A stretch of DNA of 38,369 bases from Bifidobacterium breve (GCA_945878645.1 CAMCTW010000003.1:1-38369); one strand, 5' to 3'. Positions 16,408 through 26,291 are shown, counted from the first letter of the stretch. The notes: generated by a model not told the origin, from the letters alone. Made by a program: numbers and translations.

Positions 16408-16576
16408 TGGCCCTTGATCGTAGGGCGAAGAGGTCAACCCGGCACTACTAGTGATCGCCGCGATGGTGACGACTGTTGGTGCGACTGACGAAACTGGGCG
16501 CGGGGTCGATGGAGCCGCGGGGGTAGGGTTCGACGGTTCCATATCACCAGACCGCCCGCCCGGGGAGACCCCCTCA

Positions 16577-18184
16577 GTGATTCGCGACACCCTCGCCGCC
16601 GCCCTGCGATCGGCATTGTCGACGCTTGAGATTCAACCGATCCCTGAATCGGTTCATCTCGAACGTCCCGCCCGCCGCGAACACGGCGATTGGTCCTCGA
16701 ATATCGCTTTGGCCACAGCGAAGGCTGCCGGATGGAATCCGCGTGAATTGGCGGGCCGGATGGCCGAAATTCTTACTGCGGACTTGCCTGCTCATGTCAC
16801 GTCGGTGGAAATCGCGGGACCGGGGTTCGTGAACTTTCGCTTGGCCGATTCCTGGCTTCATGACGTGCTGACCGATGTTGAGAACGCAGGCATTGAGAAG
16901 TACGCCACGTCCTCGGTCGGAACGGGCATCAAGGTGTTGCTTGAGTTCGTCAGCGCCAATCCCACGGGACCGCTCCATGCGGGTCACGGACGCGGCGCGG
17001 CCTATGGAGATTCGCTTGCTCGCATCCTTCAACGCTGCGGCTACGACGTCGATCGCGAGAACTATCTCAATGATCGTGGAACGCAGATGCAACTTTTCGT
17101 TGCGTCGCTTATTGCGCGTCGCGACGGAACCCCACTTCCTGAAGGTGGCTATCAAGGGGAGTACATCGTTGATTGGGCTGCGGAATTGCCCGCCGATGCC
17201 GATGTCTTTGAATGGGGCGAAGAACGGGCAGTTGCCGATCATCGCTTGACGCTCAGCCGCATGAATGTCGAGTTCGACAATTGGTTTAGCGAAAAGTCAA
17301 TGGTCGCCTCCGGAGCAATCGATGTGACATTGGCTGACCTACGCGAACGCGGAGTTGTCTACGAGGAAGGCGGCGCAGTGTGGCTGCGTTCGACCGATTA
17401 CGGCGACGATAAAGACCGCGTGCTAATCAAGAGCGATGGCGAGTTCACCTATCTGCTCCCCGATATCGCCTATCACCGCGACAAGTTTTCTCGCGGGTAC
17501 GACCTTCTTATCGATGTCTGGGGTGCAGACCACCACGGGTATGTGCCGCGCATGAAGGCCGCGATGCAATCGCTTGGGCATGATCCGGCAGAACTCGAAT
17601 GCGCAATCATCCAGTTGGTCAACTTGCTGAAAGGCGGCGAACCGGTTCGTTTCTCGAAGCGAGCGGGCGACATCGTTGAACTCTCCGAAGTCCTTGATGA
17701 AGTTGGTGCCGATTCTGCGCGTCTCACATATCTGCTTCAGTCCATCGATTCCACGCAGACGTTCGACTACGACGTGGTCAAGAGTCGTGCCATGGACAAT
17801 CCCGTTTATTACGTCCAAATGGCGTACGCCCGGATCCAATCAATCTTTCGTGTTGCGGTGGAACGAAGCGTCGCCACTATGCCGATCGCACAGGTCGATC
17901 TGTCTTTACTGACTCATGAGCGCGAACTTGAAGTTCTTCGCGTGCTTTCTGAACTTCCTGACACGGTTTCCACTGCCGCCGTTGATCGCGCGCCACACCG
18001 CATAGCAACGTGGGTGCGTGAACTCGCCGGAGCCGTGCACGGCTTCTACCACGACTGTTATGTAATGGGCGATGGCGTCTCAGCCGAACTCACCCAGGCC
18101 CGCTTACATCTTGTTGAATCCGCATCGGTTGGTCTTGCAATCGGTCTCGACCTATTGGGCGTTAGCGCACCGGACCAGATGTGA
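16577..18184 (+). CDS. argS: Arginyl-tRNA synthetase
   Basis: A 535-residue class I synthetase charging tRNA-Arg. GTG at 16577 is preferred: GGGGAG at 16562-16567 is nine bases upstream and the protein then begins VIRDTLAAAL. An upstream ATG at 16451 would add 42 non-conserved residues. The HIGH-type motif is in SANPTGPLHAGHGRG, the ArgS-specific YLNDRGTQMQ follows, and the KMSK equivalent reads RFSKRAG. The DALR anticodon-binding domain lies at the C-terminus. It diverges from murA across 169 bases with no recognisable gene. It starts the conserved argS-lysA-hom-thrC block. Confidence 0.97.
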   Translation: MIRDTLAAALRSALSTLEIQPIPESVHLERPARREHGDWSSNIALATAKAAGWNPRELAGRMAEILTADLPAHVTSVEIAGPGFVNFRLADSWLHDVLTDVENAGIEKYATSSVGTGIKVLLEFVSANPTGPLHAGHGRGAAYGDSLARILQRCGYDVDRENYLNDRGTQMQLFVASLIARRDGTPLPEGGYQGEYIVDWAAELPADADVFEWGEERAVADHRLTLSRMNVEFDNWFSEKSMVASGAIDVTLADLRERGVVYEEGGAVWLRSTDYGDDKDRVLIKSDGEFTYLLPDIAYHRDKFSRGYDLLIDVWGADHHGYVPRMKAAMQSLGHDPAELECAIIQLVNLLKGGEPVRFSKRAGDIVELSEVLDEVGADSARLTYLLQSIDSTQTFDYDVVKSRAMDNPVYYVQMAYARIQSIFRVAVERSVATMPIAQVDLSLLTHERELEVLRVLSELPDTVSTAAVDRAPHRIATWVRELAGAVHGFYHDCYVMGDGVSAELTQARLHLVESASVGLAIGLDLLGVSAPDQM

Positions 18185-18191
18185 GGCACTG

Positions 18192-19463
18192 ATGAACTCG
18201 CTTCCACTTTCATTGTTGCCCGACACCGCCACGATTGGCGACAGGGGTCAACTCATCATCGGTGGCTGCGACACGTTGGAACTCGCCGAACAATTCGGCA
18301 CGCCGTTGTTTGTCTACGACGAAGCGCATCTCCGCGCTCGTTGTCGTGAAGCGGTCGCGGCATTCGGGGTTGGGGTCAACTTCGCAACCAAGGCGTTTCT
18401 GTGCACGGCGATGGCACGACTTGCGGCTGAAGAAGGCTGCAACCTCGACGTCTCGACTGGCGGGGAATATCACGTGGCTCGCGCTGCTGGCGTACCGGCC
18501 GATCGCTTAGTTCTGCACGGCAATAACAAGAGCACTGCAGAACTTCGAACGGCGATGTCTGAAGGCATCGGGCGGATCATCATCGACTCGTTCGATGAGA
18601 TCGACCGCATCGAAGCACTTGTGGCCGAAGGGCTTCCTGTGCCTCGAGCGTTGATCCGGGTTACTCCCGGAGTTGAAGCCCACACACATGAATTTGTTCG
18701 CACCGGCCAAGACGATTCGAAGTTCGGTTTCGGGTTGTCCAGCGGCCAAGCCGATGCTGCGGTACTCCGCTCGGCCGCTTCCCCAGCGATCGATCTCGTT
18801 GGCCTTCATGCCCACATCGGCTCGCAGGTATTCGACGCCGAGTTCTTCGAGATGGCGATCGAAGTCATGGCGCCATTTCTTCAGAAGTACCAATTGCCCG
18901 AGTTCTCTGTGGGCGGGGGATTGGGCGTCGCCTATGTCGCCGGGGAGGAAGCTGCATCCATCACTGAATGGGGCGAGGTTGTGCGGGCAGCCTGTGTGGC
19001 CGCCGGCATCACGGCACATGTCACCGCTGAACCTGGTCGGGCGCTCGTTGCTCAGGCTGCGATCACGCTGTATTCGGTGGGCACCATCAAAGAGATCCCG
19101 GATATCCGTACCTATGTATCGGTCGACGGAGGCATGAGCGATAACCCTCGCCCAGTGCTCTACGGAAGTGGCTACGAGGCGTTTCTGCCGCGTGAAGTGG
19201 CAGCCGATCGAGATCGTGTCGTGACGGTTGTCGGAAAGCACTGTGAATCGGGCGACATCCTTGTGCGCGACGCGCTCGTTCCTGCTGATCTCGCCGTCGG
19301 TGACATTCTCGCCACACCGGTTACGGGCGCCTATGGGCATTCGATGGGGTCGAACTACAACAAGGTCACGCGTCCTGCGGTTGTCTTCGTTGCTGATGGC
19401 AAAGCTCGTCTCGTCGTTCGACGCGAAACACTCGACGATCTGCTTCTCCTTGAGGTCGACTGA
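18192..19463 (+). CDS. lysA: Diaminopimelate decarboxylase
   Basis: A 423-residue fold-III PLP enzyme that makes L-lysine from meso-diaminopimelate. The PLP lysine is K67 in NFATKAF. HGNNKS, HAHIGSQ, GGGLGVAY, EPGRALVAQA and CESGDIL are the phosphate- and substrate-binding motifs of LysA. The ATG at 18192 has GAGG five bases upstream, overlapping the argS stop codon. A TSUP transporter follows 7 bases later. The order argS-lysA-hom is as in Mycobacterium. Confidence 0.97.
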   Translation: MNSLPLSLLPDTATIGDRGQLIIGGCDTLELAEQFGTPLFVYDEAHLRARCREAVAAFGVGVNFATKAFLCTAMARLAAEEGCNLDVSTGGEYHVARAAGVPADRLVLHGNNKSTAELRTAMSEGIGRIIIDSFDEIDRIEALVAEGLPVPRALIRVTPGVEAHTHEFVRTGQDDSKFGFGLSSGQADAAVLRSAASPAIDLVGLHAHIGSQVFDAEFFEMAIEVMAPFLQKYQLPEFSVGGGLGVAYVAGEEAASITEWGEVVRAACVAAGITAHVTAEPGRALVAQAAITLYSVGTIKEIPDIRTYVSVDGGMSDNPRPVLYGSGYEAFLPREVAADRDRVVTVVGKHCESGDILVRDALVPADLAVGDILATPVTGAYGHSMGSNYNKVTRPAVVFVADGKARLVVRRETLDDLLLLEVD

Positions 19464-19470
19464 GGCCGCA

Positions 19471-20202
19471 TTGTCGACTTCAGAGTTCGTCCTTATCGGT
19501 TTTGCGGTGCTCTTTTCATCGTTGATTCAGACCGTTACTGGATTTGGGTTCGCGCTTCTGGCTGTTCCGCTTATGTCGATGGCGGTTCCCACCGAAACTG
19601 CAGTAGTGATCGCCGCGACATTAGGAACGTTCACAAGTGGTGGTCAGGCTTGGACCGAGCGCCATCACGGTGACCGTTCGACGATGAAGCGGCTCACTCT
19701 TGCCGCATTTATCGGTGCACCATTTGGGCTGGTGATTCTCAACGTTGCATCATCTCAACAACTCAAGATTGGTTTGGCCGTCGTCATTGTCGTTTTCTTG
19801 ATCGTGAACCTTCGTGGATTCAGACTCGAGCAGGCCAGTACGCCTATCGATCTAGCTGCTGGGTTTGTGGCCGGCGTGCTGAGTACGTCCTTGTCGACGA
19901 ACGGACCTCCACTTGTGATGGCCCTGCACGCTCGGCACTTCTCACCTCAGGTTTTTCGCGCCACGATCTCGTCGGTGTTTGTTGCCATCGGCCTGCTGTC
20001 GCTTGTCCTCTTTGCTGTCACTGGCTATTTCACGATCGATGTTGCCTGGTCGCTTTTGGTCGCAGGCCCAACTCTGGTACTGGGGTTCTTCCTTGGTCAC
20101 CGGATTCGGGGTCATATCGATCCGGTGCGGTTCCGCTCTCTTGTGACCTTGTTGCTCGCCGCCACCGCCGTCGTCACCATTGTGAGCGTGATCGCGGGCT
20201 GA
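19471..20202 (+). CDS. TSUP/TauE-SafE-family membrane transporter
   Basis: About 243 residues from a TTG start at 19471, chosen because GAGG lies five bases upstream (19462-19465) and the first membrane segment begins right after it. The GFGFALLAVPLM motif and the repeated second half with STNGPPLVMALHA are hallmarks of the sulfite-exporter TauE/SafE family; seven to eight membrane helices are apparent. Substrates in the family are small anions such as sulfite or sulfoacetate. It sits within the lysA-hom operon, where Mycobacterium has no transporter. Confidence 0.88.
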   Translation: MSTSEFVLIGFAVLFSSLIQTVTGFGFALLAVPLMSMAVPTETAVVIAATLGTFTSGGQAWTERHHGDRSTMKRLTLAAFIGAPFGLVILNVASSQQLKIGLAVVIVVFLIVNLRGFRLEQASTPIDLAAGFVAGVLSTSLSTNGPPLVMALHARHFSPQVFRATISSVFVAIGLLSLVLFAVTGYFTIDVAWSLLVAGPTLVLGFFLGHRIRGHIDPVRFRSLVTLLLAATAVVTIVSVIAG

Positions 20203-20251
20203 TCAGAAACTCCGTCCAAGTCCACCGGCGGGCACCGGTAGCCTCTGTGCC

Positions 20252-21574
20252 GTGGATGAATCGGTTGTGCGCATCGGAGTTCTTGGTTGTGGGACGGTCG
20301 GAACGTCTCTTCTCGCGCTCCTCGAGCGTCAGAGCGAAACGATTAACTCTCGTACCGGTCTATCCCTCGAGGTTTCTCGCATTGCGGTGCGGGATCTTTC
20401 ACAAAAGCGATCGGCAGTTGTTGGGGTCGACGCGTTCACCGACGACGCTCTTTCTGTGGTTTCTGATCCATCAATCGACATCATCGTTGAAGTGATGGGT
20501 GGAATTGAACCCGCGCGTGGGCTGGTTCTGGCTGCGCTCGCTGCAGGGAAACCTGTCGTTACCGCCAACAAAGCACTCCTCGCCGCCCATGGTTCTGAAT
20601 TGTTTGCTGCCGCTGAAGCGGCAGGAGTCGACATTCTCTTCGAGGCCTCCGTGGCTGGAGGCATTCCGTTCATTCGTCCCCTGCGTGAATCGTTGCTCGC
20701 GGAACCGGTTGTTCGTGTGATGGGCATCATGAACGGAACGACCAATTACATCCTCACGCGCATGAGTGAAGCGGGAGCCGACTACTCCGAAGCTCTCGCC
20801 GAAGCGCAATCGCTCGGTTACGCCGAAGCTGATCCAACGGCCGATGTTGAAGGACACGACGCTGCTGCGAAGATCGCGATCGTGGCGTCAATCGCTTTTG
20901 GTGCGGAAGTAACAAGTGCCGATGTTCATTGTGAAGGAATCTCCAGTGTTTCGGCTGATGACATTTCCTTCGCCCGACGTCATGGCTACGCCATCAAGTT
21001 GCTTGCTATCGCCGAACGGTTTTCACTTCCGGGCGGCGATGAACTGTCGGCGCGCGTTCATCCCTGCCTTATTCCCAACGCTCATCCGCTTGCTGCGGTC
21101 CGCGAAAGTTTCAACGCGGTCTTTGTGCAAGGCGATGCTGTTGGCGATCTCATGTTCTACGGACGCGGCGCTGGCGGCGATCCCACCGCATCTGCGGTCC
21201 TCGGCGATCTCGTTGATGCCGCGGTGAACCTACAAAGTGGTGCGCATGCGTCACTTGGCGCCTTTGTTCCGATGCCATTTCGTTCAAACGACGAACTCGA
21301 CGCGGCGTGGTACCTCAGCCTGCGTGTTGATGATCGACCAGGCGTGCTTGCGTCGATCGCCGGCGTGTTCGGTGCCCATGGCGTTTCGATCGATTCGATG
21401 GAACAACATTCGGTTTCGGGCCCAGAAACGGCGGCCGATGAAGCCCGCATTGATCTCATCATTCATCCCGCCCTCGAACGAGATGTGCGAGCAACGCTTG
21501 TGTCGCTTGGTGAACTCGAGTCAGTTCGAAGTCTGGGGTCCACGATCCGCGTACTGATTGACGCAGGCATCTAA
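20252..21574 (+). CDS. hom: Homoserine dehydrogenase
   Basis: A 440-residue NAD(P)-dependent enzyme reducing aspartate semialdehyde to homoserine. The Rossmann motif GVLGCGTVG is at residues 9-17. VMGGIEPA, VTANKALLA, EASVAGGIPFI and MNGTTNYILTRM are standard Hom motifs, followed by a C-terminal ACT domain (about 350-430, DDRPGVLASIAGVF) for feedback control by threonine. The GTG start is used; there is no strong ribosome site. The stop codon shares one base with the thrC ATG (TAATG), so they are coupled. Confidence 0.97.
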   Translation: MDESVVRIGVLGCGTVGTSLLALLERQSETINSRTGLSLEVSRIAVRDLSQKRSAVVGVDAFTDDALSVVSDPSIDIIVEVMGGIEPARGLVLAALAAGKPVVTANKALLAAHGSELFAAAEAAGVDILFEASVAGGIPFIRPLRESLLAEPVVRVMGIMNGTTNYILTRMSEAGADYSEALAEAQSLGYAEADPTADVEGHDAAAKIAIVASIAFGAEVTSADVHCEGISSVSADDISFARRHGYAIKLLAIAERFSLPGGDELSARVHPCLIPNAHPLAAVRESFNAVFVQGDAVGDLMFYGRGAGGDPTASAVLGDLVDAAVNLQSGAHASLGAFVPMPFRSNDELDAAWYLSLRVDDRPGVLASIAGVFGAHGVSIDSMEQHSVSGPETAADEARIDLIIHPALERDVRATLVSLGELESVRSLGSTIRVLIDAGI

Positions 21575-22983
21575 TGGCCCCTCTCACCTACGTAAGCACA
21601 CGTGGAGCAGCCCCGGAACTTGGATTCTCCGATGTTCTGCTCGCCGGCCTAGCGATCGATGGCGGCCTTTATGTTCCGTCGGAGTGGCCGTCGCTAACGG
21701 CTGGCTCCCTCGAGCGATTCGCATCGATGTCTTATGCCGAAATTGCTGTTGAAGTGATGTGGCCGTTCGTCGAAGGTTCCTTTGACCGCGACACCTTCGA
21801 AGCAATCGTTTCAGACGCGTACGCAACATTCGCCACCGAAGAAGTAGTGCCGCTCGTCGACCTTGGCGACAACTTTTGGCTCGCCGAGCTCTTTCACGGT
21901 CCAACGCTTGCGTTCAAAGACATCGCACTGCAGCTTGTCGGCCGGCTTTTCGACGACGAACTGACCCGCCGTGGTGAAAAAGTCACGATCGTCGGTGCCA
22001 CCTCGGGCGATACCGGTTCCGCGGCCATCGAAGCATTGCGCGATCGCCCCACTGCCGAGGTGTTCATCCTTCACCCTGCTGGGCGTGTCTCTGATGTGCA
22101 GCGTCGCCAGATGACAACAGTTCTTGCGCCGAATGTGCACAACATCGCCGTCGAGGGGACGTTTGATGATTGTCAAGACATGGTCAAGGCGCTCTTCGCC
22201 GATAAGAACTTCCGAGAATCGCGCAATCTTTCCGCGGTGAACTCTATTAATTGGGCGCGAGTCATGGCTCAGATGGTTTATTACGTCACCAGCACGGTTC
22301 GCCTTGGTGGCGGCGCGGGTCGGCCAGTTGCGTTCTCAGTGCCAACAGGAAACTTCGGAAATGTTTTCGCCGGTTATGGCGCGCAGCGAATGGGAACGCC
22401 AATTTCCCAGTTCATCGTGGCGTCGAACCGCAACGACATTCTCACGCAGTTCCTCACCACGGGCACGATGACAATCGGCGAAGTGCAACCAACCCTCAGC
22501 CCGAGTATGGATATCCAAGTGTCGTCCAACCTCGAGCGTCTGCTCTTTGAGATTCATGGTCGCGATGGTGCGGCAATTGCTGAACTCATGGATCGATTCC
22601 GTTCCGAGGGCACCGTGTCAGTTGAGCCCGATCGACTCGATCTCCTGTCCGAGCATTGGGCCGCATCGCGAGTCGACGATGCGCAGACGGCGGCGACGAT
22701 CTCGGGGCTTTATGAGCAGACAGGGATGCTCCTCGATCCTCATACCGCCGTAGGTCTTGCCGCCGCCAGAGCGGCCCGAACCGATCCATCGGTGCCGATG
22801 GTGGTGCTTGCGACCGCTCATCCCGCGAAGTTCCCCGATGCCGTCGAGGCTGCGACTGGAGTTCGACCACCTCTGCCTGAACACCTCTCTGATCTGTTCG
22901 ATCGGCCCGAGAAATTCGATACCTACCCCAATGATTTCGAGACGGTACGCGGCGCCATCGAGGCAACGCTCGATTGCGGCTGA
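21574..22983 (+). CDS. thrC: Threonine synthase
   Basis: A 469-residue PLP enzyme converting O-phosphohomoserine to threonine. The length and the N-terminal THR_synth domain (MAPLTYVSTRGAAPELGFSDVLLAGLAIDGGLYVP... in two parts) mark the long E. coli/yeast-type class. The PLP lysine is K115 in LAFKDIA, and VGATSGDTGSAA is the phosphate loop. It requires O-phosphohomoserine, so a homoserine kinase must exist. The next gene is the candidate for that role. Confidence 0.97.
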   Translation: MAPLTYVSTRGAAPELGFSDVLLAGLAIDGGLYVPSEWPSLTAGSLERFASMSYAEIAVEVMWPFVEGSFDRDTFEAIVSDAYATFATEEVVPLVDLGDNFWLAELFHGPTLAFKDIALQLVGRLFDDELTRRGEKVTIVGATSGDTGSAAIEALRDRPTAEVFILHPAGRVSDVQRRQMTTVLAPNVHNIAVEGTFDDCQDMVKALFADKNFRESRNLSAVNSINWARVMAQMVYYVTSTVRLGGGAGRPVAFSVPTGNFGNVFAGYGAQRMGTPISQFIVASNRNDILTQFLTTGTMTIGEVQPTLSPSMDIQVSSNLERLLFEIHGRDGAAIAELMDRFRSEGTVSVEPDRLDLLSEHWAASRVDDAQTAATISGLYEQTGMLLDPHTAVGLAAARAARTDPSVPMVVLATAHPAKFPDAVEAATGVRPPLPEHLSDLFDRPEKFDTYPNDFETVRGAIEATLDCG

Positions 22984-23028
22984 CCCGATCTACCCACTTG
23001 CGCCAGATTCGGGCAGAATGACGGTCCG

Positions 23029-24174
23029 ATGAAATACGTGGTGTGTGTCCCTGATGGTTGCGCCGACGAGCCGCTCGCTGAGCTCGACGGAAGAACCCCA
23101 CTCCAAGCAGCGCGCATGCCCGTGCTCGATGCCATTGCGTCGCGTTCACTGGTTGGTCGCGCTGCGGTTATTCCTACTGGGCTTCCACCGGGATCAGACG
23201 TCGGAAACATGTCGATCTTCGGATACGACCCAGTGAAGTACCACACGGGTCGTGCGCCGATCGAGGCTGCAGCACTCGGTCTCAAACTTCGACCCGATCA
23301 GGTCGCTTATCGCTGCAACCTTGCAACGATTGGTGACGACGGCACAATGATCGACTTCGCCGGTGGGCATCCGTCTACCGAGCGCGCCGCCGGGGCAATC
23401 GAAGCGATGCACAATGCGTTTGCCGACGAGGGCATTGAGTTTCACCGCGGTGTGCAATATCGCCACATCATGGTTGCGCCCACCGACTGGGCAGAAGCGG
23501 ATTGTGCACCGCCCCACGATCTCACCGGCAAGCCACTCATTTGGCCAACCGGACCAGCGGCATCGAAACTTCAACGAGTCATGGACGCGTCGCGCGGCAT
23601 CCTCGCCGATTTCGATATTGATGCGAACACGGTGTGGCTATGGGGTCAGGGTTTCCAGCCGCAAATGCCGTCGTTCGAAAGTCAGTACGGGGTGAAGGCC
23701 GGATTAGTCACCGCAGTCGATTTAGTTCGCGGTCTCGGCGTTCTCACCGACATTGAAGTTGTCGAACTTGAATCTGCCACTGGTTGGTATGACACCGATT
23801 ACGAAGGAAAACGCGATTGCGCGATCGACGGTCTTGACGACGGACTCGATCTTTTTATCGTGCATGTCGAAGCCACCGACGAGGCTGGTCACGCAGGCAA
23901 TGTGGAAGAAAAGGTGCGAGCGTTAGAGAACTGGGATTCACGGATTCTTGCCGGGCTCGTGGAATCGCTCGATGCCAGCGGCCCGTGGCGAATGCTTATG
24001 CTCCCTGACCACGCCACTCCGCTGGCGCTTCGCACACATACGCCTGATGCGGTTCCGTATTTGCTCTTCGACTCAACTGTCGATGGCCCGGGCGGCGAGT
24101 ACACCGAAGCCGGCGTTGCCGGTCTGCCGATTGTCCCTGGCCATGAACTCATGGGGCGCTTGGTCGCTGGTTGA
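23029..24174 (+). CDS. ApgM-like phosphoglycerate mutase homologue, candidate homoserine kinase
   Basis: A 381-residue alkaline phosphatase-superfamily protein of the archaeal cofactor-independent phosphoglycerate mutase type. Metal-site segments PDGCADEP (D9), the nucleophilic serine S62 in DVGNMSIFGYDP, HVEATDEAGHAGN and PDHATP are all present, so it should be active. It lies 45 bases after thrC, where Mycobacterium and Streptomyces have thrB, and no GHMP-type ThrB is in the window. A sub-family of these proteins has been proposed as homoserine kinase (TIGR02535, by recall). Ordinary phosphoglycerate mutase remains possible. Confidence 0.85.
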   Translation: MKYVVCVPDGCADEPLAELDGRTPLQAARMPVLDAIASRSLVGRAAVIPTGLPPGSDVGNMSIFGYDPVKYHTGRAPIEAAALGLKLRPDQVAYRCNLATIGDDGTMIDFAGGHPSTERAAGAIEAMHNAFADEGIEFHRGVQYRHIMVAPTDWAEADCAPPHDLTGKPLIWPTGPAASKLQRVMDASRGILADFDIDANTVWLWGQGFQPQMPSFESQYGVKAGLVTAVDLVRGLGVLTDIEVVELESATGWYDTDYEGKRDCAIDGLDDGLDLFIVHVEATDEAGHAGNVEEKVRALENWDSRILAGLVESLDASGPWRMLMLPDHATPLALRTHTPDAVPYLLFDSTVDGPGGEYTEAGVAGLPIVPGHELMGRLVAG

Positions 24175-24368
24175 TCTGTTGGTGTCGGAGTTAGAGCACC
24201 GCTAACCTCACGTTGTCGATTGCGACCGCCCCGGCTGGTCCATCGTCTCACCGTCGTCCGACGGACCATCCATTCGATCGAGTGGATGACTCTCCCGCAC
24301 CGCAGTTCCGTTTTCGAAGATCCACCACTCTCATCCGGACGATTGCGTCTGGGAGAAACGAGTTTCCA
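24175..24368 (+). promoter_or_regulatory. Structured leader upstream of rho
   Basis: The 194 bases before the rho ATG contain two adjacent hairpins. CCGTC/GACGG at 24251-24255 and 24260-24264 has a 4-base loop. CATCCATTC/GAGTGGATG at 24267-24275 and 24280-24288 has one G-U pair and loop GATC. A pyrimidine-rich stretch follows. A leader of this kind could serve autoregulation of rho, as known in E. coli, but the promoter was not identified. Confidence 0.45.
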
Positions 24369-25955
24369 ATGTCCGAGAAGGACCAACGCGCAACGCTTGA
24401 AGCGAAAGATCGCGACGAGCTCATGACCATCGCCTCAACGCTTGGCGGCAAACCGGGCTCGAGAGCCAAAAAGGCTGATGTCATCGAGATGATCCTCGGA
24501 CTCATCGCCGATTCTGGGCCCGCTGCGCCCAAGCCGCGTCGCGGCCGTCCACCGAAGGCTGCCGTCGTCGAAGACGCACCAGTCGAGGAAGCAGTCTTCG
24601 AATTTGAAGAGGACGAAATTTCGTCAGAGGTCGATGACGCTGCCGCCGAAAGCGAGAGCGCTGCCGACGACGATGAGGTCGCGGCCGCCGACGGGACTTC
24701 GCGTCCGCAGGCCGGAAATGATTCCGAAGGCGAGTTCGATAGCGAAGGTGGCGCGCGTCGACGTCGACGTCGCGGCCGCGATCGCGGGGGCGAACGCTCT
24801 GAGACCAGAACCGATGAACCGTGGTCGGGTGACCCCGTTGAGGTTTCGGGCGTTCTCGATCTGCGCGACGAGGGTTATGGCTTCATTCGCGTAAGTGGCT
24901 ATTTGCCAACTCGCGAAGATGTCTATGTCTCGGTGAAACAAACTCGACAGTTCTCACTTCGTCGTGGCGATGTCATCACGGGAACGAGCCGCCCGGCAGC
25001 CCGTAATGAAAAGAATCCGGCGCTCCTTCGCATTGACACGGTCAATGACGGAACTCCCGATGCCGCTCGTGATCGCCGTCGTTTCGATGACCTCACGCCT
25101 CTTTTCCCCGACGAACGACTCACGTTGTCGTCTCGCGATGAGCCGTACAACATGACTTCGCGGATCATTGATCTACTGTCACCGATCGGAAAGGGACAGC
25201 GTGGACTCATTGTTGCCCCTCCGAAGGCAGGCAAGACAACGGTGATGAAGCAGATCGCGAAGTCGATTTCGGAGAACAATCCCGACGTACATCTCATGGT
25301 GCTGCTTGTCGACGAGCGTCCCGAAGAAGTGACTGACATGCGTCGTTCGGTCGATGGCGAGGTCATCGCGTCAACCTTCGATCGACCAGCGGAGGAACAC
25401 ACATCAGTCGCAGAGCTTGTGCTTGAGCGTGCGAAGCGTCTGGTTGAAGACGGACGTGACGTTGTTGTGATTCTTGATGGAATTACGCGCCTCGCTCGCG
25501 CCTACAACCTTGCTGCTCCCACAACCGGTCGAGTGATGTCTGGTGGTATTGATACTGGTGCGCTGTATCCACCGAAGAAGTTTTTCGGTGCGGCACGCAA
25601 CCTTGAAGAGGGCGGTTCGCTCACGATCATTGCGAGTGCGCTGGTCGAGACTGGCTCGAAGATGGACGACGTCATCTTTGAAGAGTTCAAGGGCACCGGA
25701 AATATGGAACTACGCCTCGATCGCCGTTTGGCCGAGCGCCGTCTTTACCCGGCGATCAACGTCGATGCATCGTCAACTCGTCACGAGGAACTGCTCTACG
25801 AACCCAAGCAACTCAAGGAAGTTCACAAGCTTCGTCGTGTGCTCGCAGGGCTCGCCGATGGGGGAAGTAGTGCCCCAGGCCTTGAGATGCTGATCGACCG
25901 ATTGAGCACATTCCGCACGAATGACGAGTTCTTGGCCGAGGTGGCCAAGGGCTGA
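24369..25955 (+). CDS. rho: Transcription termination factor Rho
   Basis: A 528-residue hexameric RNA helicase that ends transcription. The N-terminal SAP-like domain ([17 protein letters not shown], then [12 protein letters not shown]) comes first. A charged low-complexity insertion (about 50-150) has acidic and then Arg/Gly-rich parts ([14 protein letters not shown]). The RNA-binding OB domain ([20 protein letters not shown]) and the RecA-type motor with P-loop APPKAGKTT (about 282-291) and [15 protein letters not shown] follow. Such insertions are typical of actinobacterial Rho. The ATG at 24369 is preferred; an in-frame TTG at 24213 would add an unconserved tail. Confidence 0.97.
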   Translation: MSEKDQRATLEAKDRDELMTIASTLGGKPGSRAKKADVIEMILGLIADSGPAAPKPRRGRPPKAAVVEDAPVEEAVFEFEEDEISSEVDDAAAESESAADDDEVAAADGTSRPQAGNDSEGEFDSEGGARRRRRRGRDRGGERSETRTDEPWSGDPVEVSGVLDLRDEGYGFIRVSGYLPTREDVYVSVKQTRQFSLRRGDVITGTSRPAARNEKNPALLRIDTVNDGTPDAARDRRRFDDLTPLFPDERLTLSSRDEPYNMTSRIIDLLSPIGKGQRGLIVAPPKAGKTTVMKQIAKSISENNPDVHLMVLLVDERPEEVTDMRRSVDGEVIASTFDRPAEEHTSVAELVLERAKRLVEDGRDVVVILDGITRLARAYNLAAPTTGRVMSGGIDTGALYPPKKFFGAARNLEEGGSLTIIASALVETGSKMDDVIFEEFKGTGNMELRLDRRLAERRLYPAINVDASSTRHEELLYEPKQLKEVHKLRRVLAGLADGGSSAPGLEMLIDRLSTFRTNDEFLAEVAKG

Positions 25956-26047
25956 GCCCCTGCTCAGGACGGGTTCGGAGCTCATATTGCGGTTCCGCTT
26001 CCCGACCGGCAGACTTGCGAGTCCCGAAATCTCTTTGGAGCTCTGCC

Positions 26048-26254
26048 ATGAAGGCTGACATTCATCCCGACTACGTCGATTCGACCGTGAAGTGTTCCTG
26101 TGGGAACACCTTCACCACGCGTTCCACGAAGGCCGAGCTCACCTCGGAACTCTGCAACGAGTGCCATCCCTTCTATACGGGCAAGCAAAAGCTGGTCGAC
26201 ACCGGCGGACGTATCGAGAAGTTCGAGAAGCGTTACGGCAAGCGCCGCAAATAG
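26048..26254 (+). CDS. rpmE: 50S ribosomal protein L31 (zinc-binding form)
   Basis: A 68-residue protein beginning [10 protein letters not shown]. The ATG at 26048 has GGAG seven bases upstream (26037-26040). KCSCGNTF and [13 protein letters not shown] provide the zinc-binding cysteine set of the C+ form, so this is the zinc-replete L31 rather than the zinc-free paralogue. [12 protein letters not shown] is the conserved tail. It is placed after rho as in other Actinomycetota. Confidence 0.98.
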   Translation: MKADIHPDYVDSTVKCSCGNTFTTRSTKAELTSELCNECHPFYTGKQKLVDTGGRIEKFEKRYGKRRK

Positions 26255-26291
26255 CGGTAGTTCTGAGCCACTGCGCGGTCAGGAGCCGACC

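Noticed and set aside
16408..16590. N-terminal extension of murA
   Set aside because: The added residues are Pro/Ser/Thr-rich, have no counterpart in MurA, and would overlap the argS start and its upstream region.
24213..24368. Upstream TTG start for rho
   Set aside because: The extra 52 residues are not part of the Rho N-terminal domain, and the DNA there folds as a leader; the ATG at 24369 fits the family better.
26100..26291. Extension of the 338-residue protein back through rpmE
   Set aside because: It would read rpmE in another frame; the GTG at 26292 has a good ribosome site right after the rpmE stop codon.
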